NCBI RefSeq assembly: GCF_000014225.1
Contig: NC_008228.1
Span: 2,170,001 to 2,234,000 of the forward strand
DNA length: 64,000 bases
Direction of reading: 5' to 3'
Source: Paraglaciecola sp. T6c
GTDB lineage: Bacteria > Pseudomonadota > Gammaproteobacteria > Enterobacterales > Alteromonadaceae
The position numbers and the translations under genes are program-made. The notes beneath the pieces were generated by a model. The model was not told the DNA's origin and did not search any database. It worked only from the letters and a program-made list of their open reading frames with translations. Position 1 is the stretch's first letter, and every line of letters begins with the position of its first letter. This document shows positions 55,731 through 64,000 of this stretch, piece after piece.

Positions 55731-58373
55731 ATGAGAGCCACAACAAAACACACCCTTCTAGCATCATCCATCGCTATGATTATCAGCACTGGTCAATTAT
55801 GGGCCCAAGAAAGTCCGACTGACACAGGTGCCAATGAAGATATCGAGCAAATTTCAGTGGTAGGCATACGTTCGAGTATTGCCAGCTCAGTGGCGCGCAA
55901 ACAAGAGTCCGGTCAGGTAGCAGACGTTATTTCAGCGGAAGATATTGGTAAGTTTCCGGATTTAAATGTCGCTGAATCGTTGCAACGTATTCCAGGGATT
56001 CAAATATCGCGCTCTCGGGGTGAAGCATCCGGTGTGTCTATTCGTGGCTTAGACGAAGTCGCAACCTTATTAAACGGGCGAAACTATTTTGGCGGTGCCT
56101 CCGGTGTCAGTATCAACCGCTTTGCCAGCTTTGAAGATATTCCCGCAGAATTGGTTGGCTCCGTGGTGGTATATAAATCAGTTTCAGCTGACATATTAGA
56201 GGGCGGCATTGGGGGAGTGGTCGATATAGAGCGCACCGATGCTTTAAGTTTAAGCGGCCCTACAATTGCCGGTAGTGTGAAAGAGCACTATGGTGATTTA
56301 TCCAAAGAATGGTCACCACGCGGTTCTTTAGTGGCTGGCAATATCTGGGATTACGGCAACAATGGCGGTGAAATAGGGGTTATCTTTGGTGTTTCTTACT
56401 TAGAGCGAGAATACCGTGAAGACCTAGTGCGTAACTCTAGTGCCACGTCCATCGTGGGCGATTTTGCAGGTGGCACTGCGCCTGATGGTGCCAAAACCAG
56501 TGCTTCTCTCAACTCATCCCCAGCATGGGGGGATAGAGAGCGTACGGTTTACTCTTTAGGCATTGATGTCTCTCTGAACAGCGATACTAAATTCTATTTC
56601 GACTCTGGTTACACCGATTATTCCACAACGCAGTTGCGCCAAGAGTTCGTGTGGGGCTTTGATGGTGCAAATACCGTTGACGCTGATTTTTCTAATATAG
56701 ATGAAAACAACGTTTACCCTAGGTCGGTTACGTTGAGCGACATGAACTTTGATGTTCTGAGCATGATTGATGACAGGTACACCACGACATACGATTTAGC
56801 GCTGGGCTTTGAAACAGTTGCTGGGCCGTGGAGTATCGAAGGGGAGGTGAGTTACGTTGATACCGACAACGACACCAACTTCCACAATACCCGTATTCGT
56901 GACAGTTGGGACGCCTTGCCTGTTACGATAAATAACAGCGGGATACCAAATCAGCCGCCCTCGGTGGACTTTGGTACTTTTGACGTAACAGATGAGGGTA
57001 ATTTCGATATCGTTCAATGGCGTCATGAAAGCCGCCAGTTACAAGCAGATGAATCTGCGGCCAAGCTGGATATTGATTACGCATTTGACGAAGGATTGGT
57101 ACGTTCCATCGAAGCGGGTTTGCGCTTCGCCAGTTTAGGCACCACCAAGAATATTCAAAACAACCATATATTTGATGCCTCGGGCGCGACCTATGGCAGT
57201 GACGACCCGCTTAATTTAGTCGAGCCCAGTGCGTGGGACGATTTTATGGACGAGTATGACGGTGGCAATTTCCCCAATGATTATGTTGGCGTTAATCCTA
57301 ATTACTTGTTGTCTCGCAACGATGAAATTCGTGAATTTTATGGCTTCACAGGGCAATCAGAAACTGAAAACCCCAGAGATTCATTCGAATATGAAGAAGA
57401 TGTGACCGCCCTATATATAAAAGCCAACCTTGAAACCGAAGTGGGGGGCTATTTCATAAGTGGCGATATCGGCGGGCGTTACGTGCAAACCGATACGACA
57501 GCGGATTATTTTTTCGATACCGGAAATGCGGACGAAAGTGGAGCGCCTATTTACCAAGGCACAAAAAGTGAAAAGAATTACAGTGAATTCTTGCCCTCGT
57601 TCAATTTGAAAGTTGAATTGAACGATGAGCTGCTGCTTCGCTTAGCGGGTTCGAAAACATTTTCGCGCCCTCATTTTGGTGATTTGGCCCCGTCGTTAAA
57701 CCTCAACTTTGAGCAAGGTCGCGGCACCGGCGGTAACCCAGATTTAGACCCATTCACCGCAACCAATTTAGATTTAAGCCTTGAGTACTACTTTGCCAGT
57801 GGTGGTATGGCGTCATCTGCTATTTTCTACAAAGACATTGACGGCTTCTTACAAACCTCTGAAAGCCAAGAAACCATTGGTGGCAATGACTTTGTTATCC
57901 TGCGTAAAAGCAATGGCGGTTCTGGCACAGTGCGTGGTTTAGAGCTTGCTTACCAACAGTTCTTTGATTTTTTACCCGCACCATTTGATGGTTTAGGCGT
58001 ACAGGCGAATTACACCTACGTGGACTCAGATGTGCCCTCGCCGAATCCATTACTGCCTAATATTTCACTAGAGGGCCTATCAGACAACAGTTACAACTTG
58101 GTCGCCATTTACGAAGATGATTTAGTTTCAGGCCGTTTGTCATATAACTACCGTTCAGACTTTTTAGTGACCACAGAAGTCGCCCAAGAAGGATTTGGCC
58201 AACTCGATTTATCGCTGGCCTACAACGTTTCTGAGAGCTTCCGATTCACTTTGGATGCTTTAAACCTGCTTAGACGCGATCATTTCGAATATCGCGCAGG
58301 GGATAAGTATGACCCATATCATTGGATCGCCACTGAAAGACAAGTGTTGGTCGGTGTGTCGTATACTTTCTGA
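55731..58373 (+). CDS. TonB-dependent receptor of the sulfatase island
   Basis: 880 residues from the ATG at 55731, which has GGAG at the right distance; an ATG at 55719 lies just before. Signal peptide LLASSIAMIISTGQLWAQ, then ISVVGIRSSIASSVARKQESGQVADVISAEDIGKFPDLNVAESLQRIPGIQISRSRGEASGVSIRGL, the common large-receptor N-terminus. The barrel ends RQVLVGVSYTF. It is followed in the same direction by two sulfatase genes, so it probably imports a sulfated sugar or polysaccharide fragment. It is similar in type to the receptor at 26716-29601. Confidence 0.93.
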   Translation: MRATTKHTLLASSIAMIISTGQLWAQESPTDTGANEDIEQISVVGIRSSIASSVARKQESGQVADVISAEDIGKFPDLNVAESLQRIPGIQISRSRGEASGVSIRGLDEVATLLNGRNYFGGASGVSINRFASFEDIPAELVGSVVVYKSVSADILEGGIGGVVDIERTDALSLSGPTIAGSVKEHYGDLSKEWSPRGSLVAGNIWDYGNNGGEIGVIFGVSYLEREYREDLVRNSSATSIVGDFAGGTAPDGAKTSASLNSSPAWGDRERTVYSLGIDVSLNSDTKFYFDSGYTDYSTTQLRQEFVWGFDGANTVDADFSNIDENNVYPRSVTLSDMNFDVLSMIDDRYTTTYDLALGFETVAGPWSIEGEVSYVDTDNDTNFHNTRIRDSWDALPVTINNSGIPNQPPSVDFGTFDVTDEGNFDIVQWRHESRQLQADESAAKLDIDYAFDEGLVRSIEAGLRFASLGTTKNIQNNHIFDASGATYGSDDPLNLVEPSAWDDFMDEYDGGNFPNDYVGVNPNYLLSRNDEIREFYGFTGQSETENPRDSFEYEEDVTALYIKANLETEVGGYFISGDIGGRYVQTDTTADYFFDTGNADESGAPIYQGTKSEKNYSEFLPSFNLKVELNDELLLRLAGSKTFSRPHFGDLAPSLNLNFEQGRGTGGNPDLDPFTATNLDLSLEYYFASGGMASSAIFYKDIDGFLQTSESQETIGGNDFVILRKSNGGSGTVRGLELAYQQFFDFLPAPFDGLGVQANYTYVDSDVPSPNPLLPNISLEGLSDNSYNLVAIYEDDLVSGRLSYNYRSDFLVTTEVAQEGFGQLDLSLAYNVSESFRFTLDALNLLRRDHFEYRAGDKYDPYHWIATERQVLVGVSYTF

Positions 58374-58605
58374 TCCACCTAGCTGTATGGCAACCCGCTG
58401 GGCTGACCTTAGAGGTCGTTTTTAAGCGATGGATGCCTCAGCAGCGCATGAGTCAGCAATAGCTAAGTGTGTTGGTTGTATCCTTCGCGTAAGAAAAAGA
58501 ACAGGGGGCTTAGCGGTATGCTTGCTCTGTTGTTTTATTCTCCTTCGCTCGGCGTTAACACGGCGGGTAGTGGATGTGCCACGCAAATCAGTAGGGTTGT
58601 TTATC

Positions 58606-60093
58606 GTGAAATGCATTAAAGCGCATATTCTGTGCATCATTACCTTGGTGCTTTGTGCAGCAACCGTTGCTGCACAAAGCGAGCAAAGTAAGAATAACCT
58701 AGTTAACAGGCCAAATGTGGTAATGATTGTGGCAGATGATCACGGGTTAGATGCCATAGGGGCATACGGCAATAACGTGATCCAAACCCCAAATATCGAT
58801 GCGCTGGCAAGAGAGGGCGCTCGGTTTGTGAATGCGTTTGCCACTGTGTCAAGTTGTAGCCCTAGTCGCTCAGTTATGTTAACCGGTCAACATAATCACA
58901 CCAATGGGATGTATGGCTTGCAGCATAAGCAGCACCATTTCAGTAGTTTTGATGACGTGCAATCATTGCCGGTCACGCTCAGTGAAAACGGCTATCGAAC
59001 AGCCAGAATAGGTAAATATCACTTAGGGCCAAACAGCGTATTTAAATTTGATGACGTGTTATCAGAAGGCGCAGCCAATGATATGACCTCAATCGCACGC
59101 AGCCCAGTTGAAATGGCTCAAAAAAGCGAAGCATTTATCCGTCGCGACAGCGCGCCGTTCTTTTTGTATTTTGCCAGTGACGACCCGCATCGAGGTTACC
59201 CGTTTGAGACCTATCCCGAGCCAAACCGATTTGGTAACCGTGAACAGGGGTACCCGGGCATCGAAGAGGTCGTGTATCAGCCTGATGACGTGTTGGTGCC
59301 ACCGTACTTACCCGACACACCCGCTGCACAAAAAGAAATAGCTCAATACTATCAGGCTATCTCTCGTCTTGACCAAGGTGTAGGCAAGCTGGTTGAAATA
59401 CTCAAAGCACAGGGTAAATACGACAACACGTTAATTTTGTATTTGTCAGATAATGGCATTGCATTTCCTGGTGCGAAAACCAATTTGTACGATGCAGGTA
59501 TTCATCTGCCGTTAATTGTCAAAGCGCCAGCGCAGAAAAATAACGCTGTTTCCTGTACAAAAAACATTCAAAACTGTACCCGTCACCATCAGTTGGTCTC
59601 TTGGCTTGATTTAACCCCGACTATTTTAGATTACGCAAACGTTAAACCAATGACGACCACTGTTCAGGGCAAATCATTCAAAGCAATTTTAGAAAACGAA
59701 CAGCCTAAAGGCTGGGAACATGTATATGCCTCTCACACCATGCACGAAGTGATGATGTATTACCCCATGCGCATGGTTAGAACCAAGCAATATAAGTTGA
59801 TTTGGAATATTGCCCATGAGCTAAGTTACCCCTTTGCTGCGGACTTGCAGCAGTCCTTAATCTGGCAAGATGTGCGTCGCCGCGGAAACACTCAATATGC
59901 GGGTCGCCAGATCGAGGACTTTTTACATCGCCCTGAGTTTGAGTTGTTTGATATGCAAAACGACCCTCAAGAGCAGCATAATCTCGCTGACTTACCCCAG
60001 TTCAGTCGTGTAAAACATGAACTCATACACCAGCTTAAAATATTTCAACAAGAGACTCAGGATCCTTGGATCGCTAAATGGCACTACCAGTAA
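58606..60093 (+). CDS. sulfatase, N-sulfoglucosamine/heparan-type (S1_8-like)
   Basis: 495 residues from a GTG at 58606, with AGGG 9 nt upstream and a normal signal peptide (KAHILCIITLVLCAATVAAQ). An ATG at 58429 gives 59 more residues of unlikely sequence. The sulfatase fold starts with PNVVMIVADDHGLDAIGAYG (metal-binding Asp pair). The formylglycine site is SSCSPSRSVMLTG with Cys84 as the residue modified by FGE or anSME. NHTNGMYGLQH, GKYHLGP and ILYLSDNGIAFPGAKTNLYDAG follow. The pattern is that of sulfamidase-like sulfatases. It probably works in the periplasm. No maturase gene is in the window, so it must be elsewhere. Confidence 0.9.
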   Translation: MKCIKAHILCIITLVLCAATVAAQSEQSKNNLVNRPNVVMIVADDHGLDAIGAYGNNVIQTPNIDALAREGARFVNAFATVSSCSPSRSVMLTGQHNHTNGMYGLQHKQHHFSSFDDVQSLPVTLSENGYRTARIGKYHLGPNSVFKFDDVLSEGAANDMTSIARSPVEMAQKSEAFIRRDSAPFFLYFASDDPHRGYPFETYPEPNRFGNREQGYPGIEEVVYQPDDVLVPPYLPDTPAAQKEIAQYYQAISRLDQGVGKLVEILKAQGKYDNTLILYLSDNGIAFPGAKTNLYDAGIHLPLIVKAPAQKNNAVSCTKNIQNCTRHHQLVSWLDLTPTILDYANVKPMTTTVQGKSFKAILENEQPKGWEHVYASHTMHEVMMYYPMRMVRTKQYKLIWNIAHELSYPFAADLQQSLIWQDVRRRGNTQYAGRQIEDFLHRPEFELFDMQNDPQEQHNLADLPQFSRVKHELIHQLKIFQQETQDPWIAKWHYQ

Positions 60094-60171
60094 AGTCGTT
60101 GGTTAATTGCTGTAAAAGTTTAAGAGATCAAGAGCTCAAGAGTTCATTCACTATTTAGGAGCAAATTCAAA

Positions 60172-61752
60172 ATGATGTTTAACAGAACAGCAATGTCACG
60201 CTATTTACCCTTGATCATGGGCGTTACTGCCTTATCAGCTGTGGCCTCAGCGTGCGCAGTAGAACATCCTTTACTGAAACAGCAGGCATCTCAAAAGCCC
60301 AATGTAGTTATTTTTTACGTAGATGATCTAGGTTATGGGGATATTTCTCCAAATGGTGCGATAGGGGTAGACACACCTAATCTAGATGCGCTAGCGAGCA
60401 AAGGCGTTAATTTTACTGACGCCCACAGCACTGCATCAACGTGCACGCCTTCGCGCTACTCCCTGCTCACCGGTGAACACGGATTTCGGCAAAACGCCGC
60501 TATTTTACCTGGCGATGCCCCCGCACTAATTCGACCGGGCAAAGCGACTTTGCCAAGCATGTTGCAAAAAGCCGGTTACACCACGGGGGTGATAGGAAAA
60601 TGGCATCTAGGTTTAGGCGAAGGCTCAGTTGATTGGAACCAAGACGTTAAACCAGGGCCATTAGAAATTGGGTTTGATTACAGCTTTTTGTTGCCGGCAA
60701 CCGGCGACAGGGTACCCACTGTGTATTTAGAAGGTCATGAAGTGGTCAACTTAGAAAGCAGTGACCCTATTGAAGTCAGTTACGATCACAAAGTAGGAGA
60801 TAGGCCTACCGGCGTTGACAACCCAGAGTTGCTGCGCATGAAAGCAGACCTACAGCACAGCCAAACGATCGTGAATGGGATAAGCCGCATCGGCAGCATG
60901 AGTGGTGGAGAAAAGGCCTTGTGGGTAGATGAAGAGTTTCCCGACGTGTTTTCGCAAAAAGCGGTCGAATTTATTGAAAGAAGTAAGAAAGACCCGTTCT
61001 TCTTGTTCTTCTCCTTTCAGGATATACACGTGCCAAGGTTACCTAACGAACGTTTCAAAGGTAAAAGTACCATGGGGCCAAGAGGTGATGCGATTGCACA
61101 AATGGATTGGGTTGTCGGCAGAGTTATGCAAGCGCTAACCACTCAAGGTGTAGCCGATAACACCTTAGTGATATTTACCAGTGATAACGGACCGGTATTA
61201 GACGATGGCTACGATGATATGGCCGCCGAAATGCTAGGCGAACATTTGCCCGCTGGGCCTTTTCGCGGCGGTAAATACAGTGTCTTTGAAGGAGGGACGC
61301 GCGTCCCTATGATTGTATATTGGCCGGGTAACACCACTCATATACGTAGCAGCGCGCTTATTTCTCAAGTCGATATTTATGCTTCACTGGCAGGTTTAGT
61401 AAAGCAGCCTTTGGCAAAAACAGAAGCCATTGACAGCCTTGATGTAATGCACGCGTTTTTAGGCAAAACCAACAATGCGCGCACCTACTTATTAGAAGAA
61501 GCCGTCGGGACGTTAGGTCTGCGTAAGCATAATTGGAAATACATCAAAGCAATCAGTAAAGAAAAAGGGTTACCAAATTGGCTCGGTAATAAAGACATAG
61601 AAATGGGATTTGCGTTAACGCCACAGCTATTTGACCTAACGGATGATGTTGGTGAGCAAACGAACCGTGCCAAGGATTACCCAGCGCTAGTGAATGCCAT
61701 GGAGCAAAAGATCCAACAACTTATCGAAAAAGGCTTCAGATATAGCCAATAA
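60172..61752 (+). CDS. arylsulfatase-type sulfatase
   Basis: 526 residues. Signal peptide LIMGVTALSAVASACA, then PNVVIFYVDDLGYGDISPNG, formylglycine site STCTPSRYSLLTG with Cys91, GKWHLGLGEG, VIFTSDNGPVLDDGYDD and FRGGKYSVFEGGTRVPMIVYWPG. Calcium-binding and catalytic residues are all in place. It belongs to the arylsulfatase A-like S1 group. Like the sulfatase just upstream (78 bp gap) it needs oxidation of Cys to formylglycine. The two presumably remove different sulfate groups from one polysaccharide. Confidence 0.92.
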   Translation: MMFNRTAMSRYLPLIMGVTALSAVASACAVEHPLLKQQASQKPNVVIFYVDDLGYGDISPNGAIGVDTPNLDALASKGVNFTDAHSTASTCTPSRYSLLTGEHGFRQNAAILPGDAPALIRPGKATLPSMLQKAGYTTGVIGKWHLGLGEGSVDWNQDVKPGPLEIGFDYSFLLPATGDRVPTVYLEGHEVVNLESSDPIEVSYDHKVGDRPTGVDNPELLRMKADLQHSQTIVNGISRIGSMSGGEKALWVDEEFPDVFSQKAVEFIERSKKDPFFLFFSFQDIHVPRLPNERFKGKSTMGPRGDAIAQMDWVVGRVMQALTTQGVADNTLVIFTSDNGPVLDDGYDDMAAEMLGEHLPAGPFRGGKYSVFEGGTRVPMIVYWPGNTTHIRSSALISQVDIYASLAGLVKQPLAKTEAIDSLDVMHAFLGKTNNARTYLLEEAVGTLGLRKHNWKYIKAISKEKGLPNWLGNKDIEMGFALTPQLFDLTDDVGEQTNRAKDYPALVNAMEQKIQQLIEKGFRYSQ

Positions 61753-61943
61753 GCAAATAACAAATAACAAGTAGGGAACGGTCGTTATAAGCACTTTTTA
61801 ATACATTGCATAAAGTGCTAAGTCATCTTTTGTTTAAGCCTTCATATAGGATTTTACATAGGCCTTCCTATAACTCGTTACGTTTTCAGGCACGTAAACA
61901 GGATAGGCCGCTGGTTATTTTTACGGGCCTTTTTAAAAGTGCA
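61753..61943. other. spacer between sulfatase gene and intI
   Basis: Contains an imperfect hairpin (AGCACTTT...AAAGTGCT around 61790-61820) that could end the sulfatase transcript. No gene. Confidence 0.4.
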
Positions 61944-62982
61944 TCATAGCCTTGATAAAGGGCTAACCACAGAGTTACCGCCGCGCTGTAAAATGTGGGT
62001 GTATATTTGCGTAGTGCGTAAATCACTGTGGCCTAGCTGGTCTTGCACAGTGCGAATATCAGCGCCTGATTGTAAAAGATGGGTCGCACAAATTTGTCTG
62101 GAATTAAATTTGAACATCCGAAGGATGGCCCGTAGGGAAAAATGCAAGGACGCATTTTTTAAATGAGTGGCGAAGCGTGTGCGGGGTAACGATTTTAGGG
62201 ATATTGGCTTTTTTAGCGGCATGTCGTATTACTTTTTGCACCGTAGACCCATCAATATGATGACGCCTTAATGATTGGTCTTCAGGATCTGTCGATAGTT
62301 GACGCGAAGCAAACACATATTGCCATGGTAACGAGCGATTGGCGTTCTTAAACTTAAGCCTTAGACGATGAGGTAGATAAACGCCATCGTATTCTGGGTT
62401 TAACAAGTCTGCATCCAGATATTGTCTTACGACAGTGATCTGTTGTTGCAAACTAGGTATAAGCTCATCGGCTAATGTAACAATTCGATGTTTACCACCT
62501 TCACCATTCCAAACCCGTACGGATTTGAAATCAAAATCTATATCTTGGACTCTCAATCTCACACATTCCATTAAACGCAAGCCATTTGCATATAAAATTG
62601 ATACCGCAAGTTTCTGTTGAGCACTTACAACTGCAAGTAAATTCCTCACTTCATCAGTAGTGAGAACGATTGGCAGTTTTTGCTGGCGAGTACTTTTAAT
62701 AAAATTAAGTTTAAAATTTAACGGTTGACGAATTATATCGCGATATAGAAATACCAAGGCATTTAATGCTGATTTTTGGGTTGATGCAGCCACATCTAAC
62801 TCTAAAACTAAATGTGAAAGGAAGGCTTCTACCTCTTTATCATGCATTAAATTAGGGTGTTTTTTCTGATGAAAATGAATATAGCTACTGATCCACTTAA
62901 GATAAGCTTCAATAGTGCGCTTTGAATAACGTAATTGGTACATTTCATCCTTTATCATATTCAAGAACATCGATTTAGGCAT
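61944..62982 (-). pseudogene. intI: integron integrase, frameshifted by a 73-bp insertion
   Basis: Tyrosine recombinase of the integron type. The start is the ATG at 62982 (MPKSMFLNMIKDEMYQLRYSKRTIEAYLKW), preceded by GAGAG; an ORF beginning at 63114 is longer but unlikely. The first Arg box is in ILYANGLRLMECVRLRVQDID, and the integron-specific patch with [27 protein letters not shown] is present. After VTPHTLRHS the frame breaks: the rest of the catalytic domain ([33 protein letters not shown], with the nucleophile Tyr) continues in another frame after 62088. Removing 73 bp (62088-62160) would rejoin HSF and ATHLLQ exactly. The product would lack the catalytic Tyr, so the enzyme is probably inactive. 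Confidence 0.92.
62088..62160. repeat. 73-bp triple-hairpin insertion element in intI
   Basis: The insert folds into three hairpins on the minus strand: AAAATGC/GCATTTT, CATCC/GGATG with a TTC loop, and CAAATTT/AAATTTG. It has no ORF. Its length of 73 is not a multiple of three, hence the frameshift. The inserted segment starts and ends with A/T runs, so the exact ends and any target duplication cannot be fixed within 1-2 bp. It looks like a REP/MITE-type interspersed repeat, but no second copy is seen in this window. Confidence 0.75.
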
Positions 62983-63003
62983 AAGATAACTCTCTTCAAA
63001 TAA

Positions 63004-63019
63004 CTGTATACCTGTACAG
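63004..63019 (-). promoter_or_regulatory. LexA (SOS) box of intI
   Basis: CTGT-N8-ACAG (CTGTATACCTGTACAG), a full match to the gammaproteobacterial LexA consensus ends, 22 bp upstream of the intI ATG. SOS control of integron integrases is well established in Vibrio and class 1 integrons. Confidence 0.85.
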
Positions 63020-63216
63020 TATTGGTGAATAATCCGTATAACAGCAAGATTTAGGAATTTTTCCGTGTTTCCACAGGTGAGAAGCCCATAACCGGAAAAG
63101 TTCAACCTGTACAATAAGTTGCCGTGTATGCTAAAAAGGACAGATGGTGAAAGGCGGAAAAGTTCCGTGTTTAATACGCGGATCCAATCACGGAACCTTT
63201 CCGGCTATTAATATTG
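63020..63216. other. attI-like region
   Basis: Lies between the intI promoter and the first cassette. Repeated motifs: CCGGAAAAGTTC (63092-63103), GCGGAAAAGTTCCGTG (63154-63169) and its inverted near-copy CACGGAACCTTTCCGG (63189-63204). These could be IntI direct-repeat and core sites, as attI sites have DR1/DR2 elements. The cassette-boundary-like G|TTATGC is at 63216-63222. Confidence 0.55.
63154..63204. repeat. 16-bp inverted repeat in attI region
   Basis: GCGGAAAAGTTCCGTG and CACGGAACCTTTCCGG are reverse complements with 2 mismatches, separated by 19 bp. Confidence 0.75.
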
Positions 63217-63222
63217 TTATGC
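63216..63222 (+). other. cassette junction core GTTATGC
   Basis: Matches, with one deviation, the integron core GTTRRRY, and is the exact reverse complement of GCATAAC at 63689-63695. Cassette insertion occurs between G and TT. So it is the likely attI/cassette junction. Confidence 0.6.
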
Positions 63223-63242
63223 ATTAATACCAAGGAGTCGCA

Positions 63243-63686
63243 ATGGAAATCGCAGCTATCACAGGTGCTTTGTCAGGAATAAAAGCCGCATCAGATATTG
63301 CAAAAATAATCAAAGATAGTGGTGCTTCTTTAGAGGCTGCTGAGATGAAATTTCAATTAGCAGAATTAATCGATGCACTTGCTGATGCGAAAATTGAAAT
63401 TGCAGATTTTAAAGAATTAATGTCAGATAAAGACAATGAAATAAGTGAGCTTAAAAAATCGCTACTTGTACAACAAAATATCACTTGGCAAGAGCCATAT
63501 TACTTTAAAGTCGAAGGCGATAATAAAGACGGGCCCTTTTGTCAACGTTGCTATGATGTTGACACTCAATTAGTCAGGCTTCAATCTCCCCATAAAAATG
63601 GGTACTGGAACTGCACTCAGTGTGAAAACTCTTATCGTGATTCCACCTATAAAAGTCCAGCGCCAATTAGAGTTAGCCGCAAATAA
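63243..63686 (+). CDS. first-cassette protein: coiled coil plus zinc-ribbon-like domain
   Basis: 147 residues, with AAGGAG 6 nt before the ATG. Residues 1-30 (MEIAAITGALSGIKAASDIAKIIKDSG) form a small amphipathic segment, and 30-80 form a long charged coiled coil (EAAEMKFQLAELIDALADAKIEIADFKELMSDKDNEISELKKSL). The C-terminus has two CxxC pairs (FCQRCYDVDTQL and NCTQCENSYRDS), as in a zinc ribbon. I recognise no named family; the architecture recurs in accessory regions of bacteria. It is the only gene between attI and the next attC remnant, so it is probably the first integron cassette. Function unknown. Confidence 0.75.
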   Translation: MEIAAITGALSGIKAASDIAKIIKDSGASLEAAEMKFQLAELIDALADAKIEIADFKELMSDKDNEISELKKSLLVQQNITWQEPYYFKVEGDNKDGPFCQRCYDVDTQLVRLQSPHKNGYWNCTQCENSYRDSTYKSPAPIRVSRK

Positions 63687-63688
63687 AT

Positions 63689-63716
63689 GCATAACAAGAG
63701 ACTATGGCGTCAATAG
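63689..63716. other. attC half-site truncated by IS110/IS1111 element
   Basis: Right after the cassette stop is GCATAAC (63689-63695), the expected left core of an attC, then AAGAGACTATGGCGTC. The right core (GTTATGC) does not occur before the transposase gene starts at 63717. The attC is therefore interrupted, with the element's end somewhere in 63696-63716. Confidence 0.6.

Positions 63717-64000
<284 letters not shown>

Noticed and set aside
58429-58605. N-terminal extension of the first sulfatase or a separate small gene
   Set aside because: The 59 extra residues are cysteine- and arginine-rich and unlike a signal peptide, while a proper signal peptide begins at the GTG 58606.
62088-62160. 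The 73-bp insert as an attC site
   Set aside because: It is palindromic and of attC-like length but lacks the RYYYAAC and GTTRRRY core ends and lies inside the integrase gene.
62982-63114. Longer intI start at 63114
   Set aside because: The extra 44 residues do not resemble integrases, overlap the LexA box and lack a ribosome-binding site.

Overview
This 64 kb window looks like chromosomal DNA of a marine heterotrophic gammaproteobacterium of the Alteromonadales (Paraglaciecola, Alteromonas or Pseudoalteromonas type). The reasons are four large TonB-dependent receptors, two secreted sulfatases, a GH37 trehalase under a LacI regulator, a hybrid two-component regulator, a PEP-CTERM surface protein and a chromosomal integron. 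The organism assignment is an inference from gene content; no rRNA or tRNA gene was seen.

Layout. 1-7.1 kb (mostly minus): end-truncated sugar/sorbosone dehydrogenase-like lipoprotein, periplasmic solute-binding protein, luciferase-like monooxygenase, peptidase E, TonB receptor. 7.4-11.4 kb (plus): a four-gene operon of histidine phosphatase, ACAD10/11-type acyl-CoA dehydrogenase, APH-type kinase and quinone oxidoreductase-like MDR protein, probably for hydroxyacyl-CoA breakdown. 11.6-18.6 kb: small exported and membrane proteins, TPR-Asp/Asn hydroxylase, DUF924, S9 peptidase, YkgJ-like Cys-cluster protein, YHYH lipoprotein. 18.9-19.9 kb: eroded DNA with remnants of a MocR-type regulator and a PLP decarboxylase. 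20-26.6 kb: trehalose locus (TonB receptor, LacI regulator, MFS transporter, trehalase) tied together by three copies of one LacI-type operator. 26.7-32.8 kb: a second large TonB receptor divergent from an M14 carboxypeptidase-like protein. 33-39.3 kb (minus): glutathione-dependent formaldehyde detoxification pair, small lipoprotein, fuconolactonase-like hydrolase with an SDR, DUF2721, RimO. 39.7-51.7 kb (minus): 1845-residue PEP-CTERM protein, 1341-residue hybrid sensor/AraC regulator and L-lactate permease; the two flanking genes share an upstream 12-bp palindrome. 52-55 kb (plus): DUF6172 protein and a UvrA paralogue with no ordinary start codon after its Shine-Dalgarno. 55.7-61.8 kb (plus): TonB receptor plus two formylglycine-type sulfatases, a sulfated-polysaccharide island.

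61.9-64 kb: a decayed integron. intI runs leftward, has a perfect LexA box in its promoter, and is broken inside the catalytic HxLRHS region by a 73-bp element made of three hairpins that shifts the frame. To its right are an attI-like region with repeated motifs, one cassette gene, and an attC half-site cut off by an IS110/IS1111-family transposase.

The parts best worth following up are the integron decay, the PEP-CTERM/hybrid-sensor block, the split ACAD11-like operon and the trehalose operator set.
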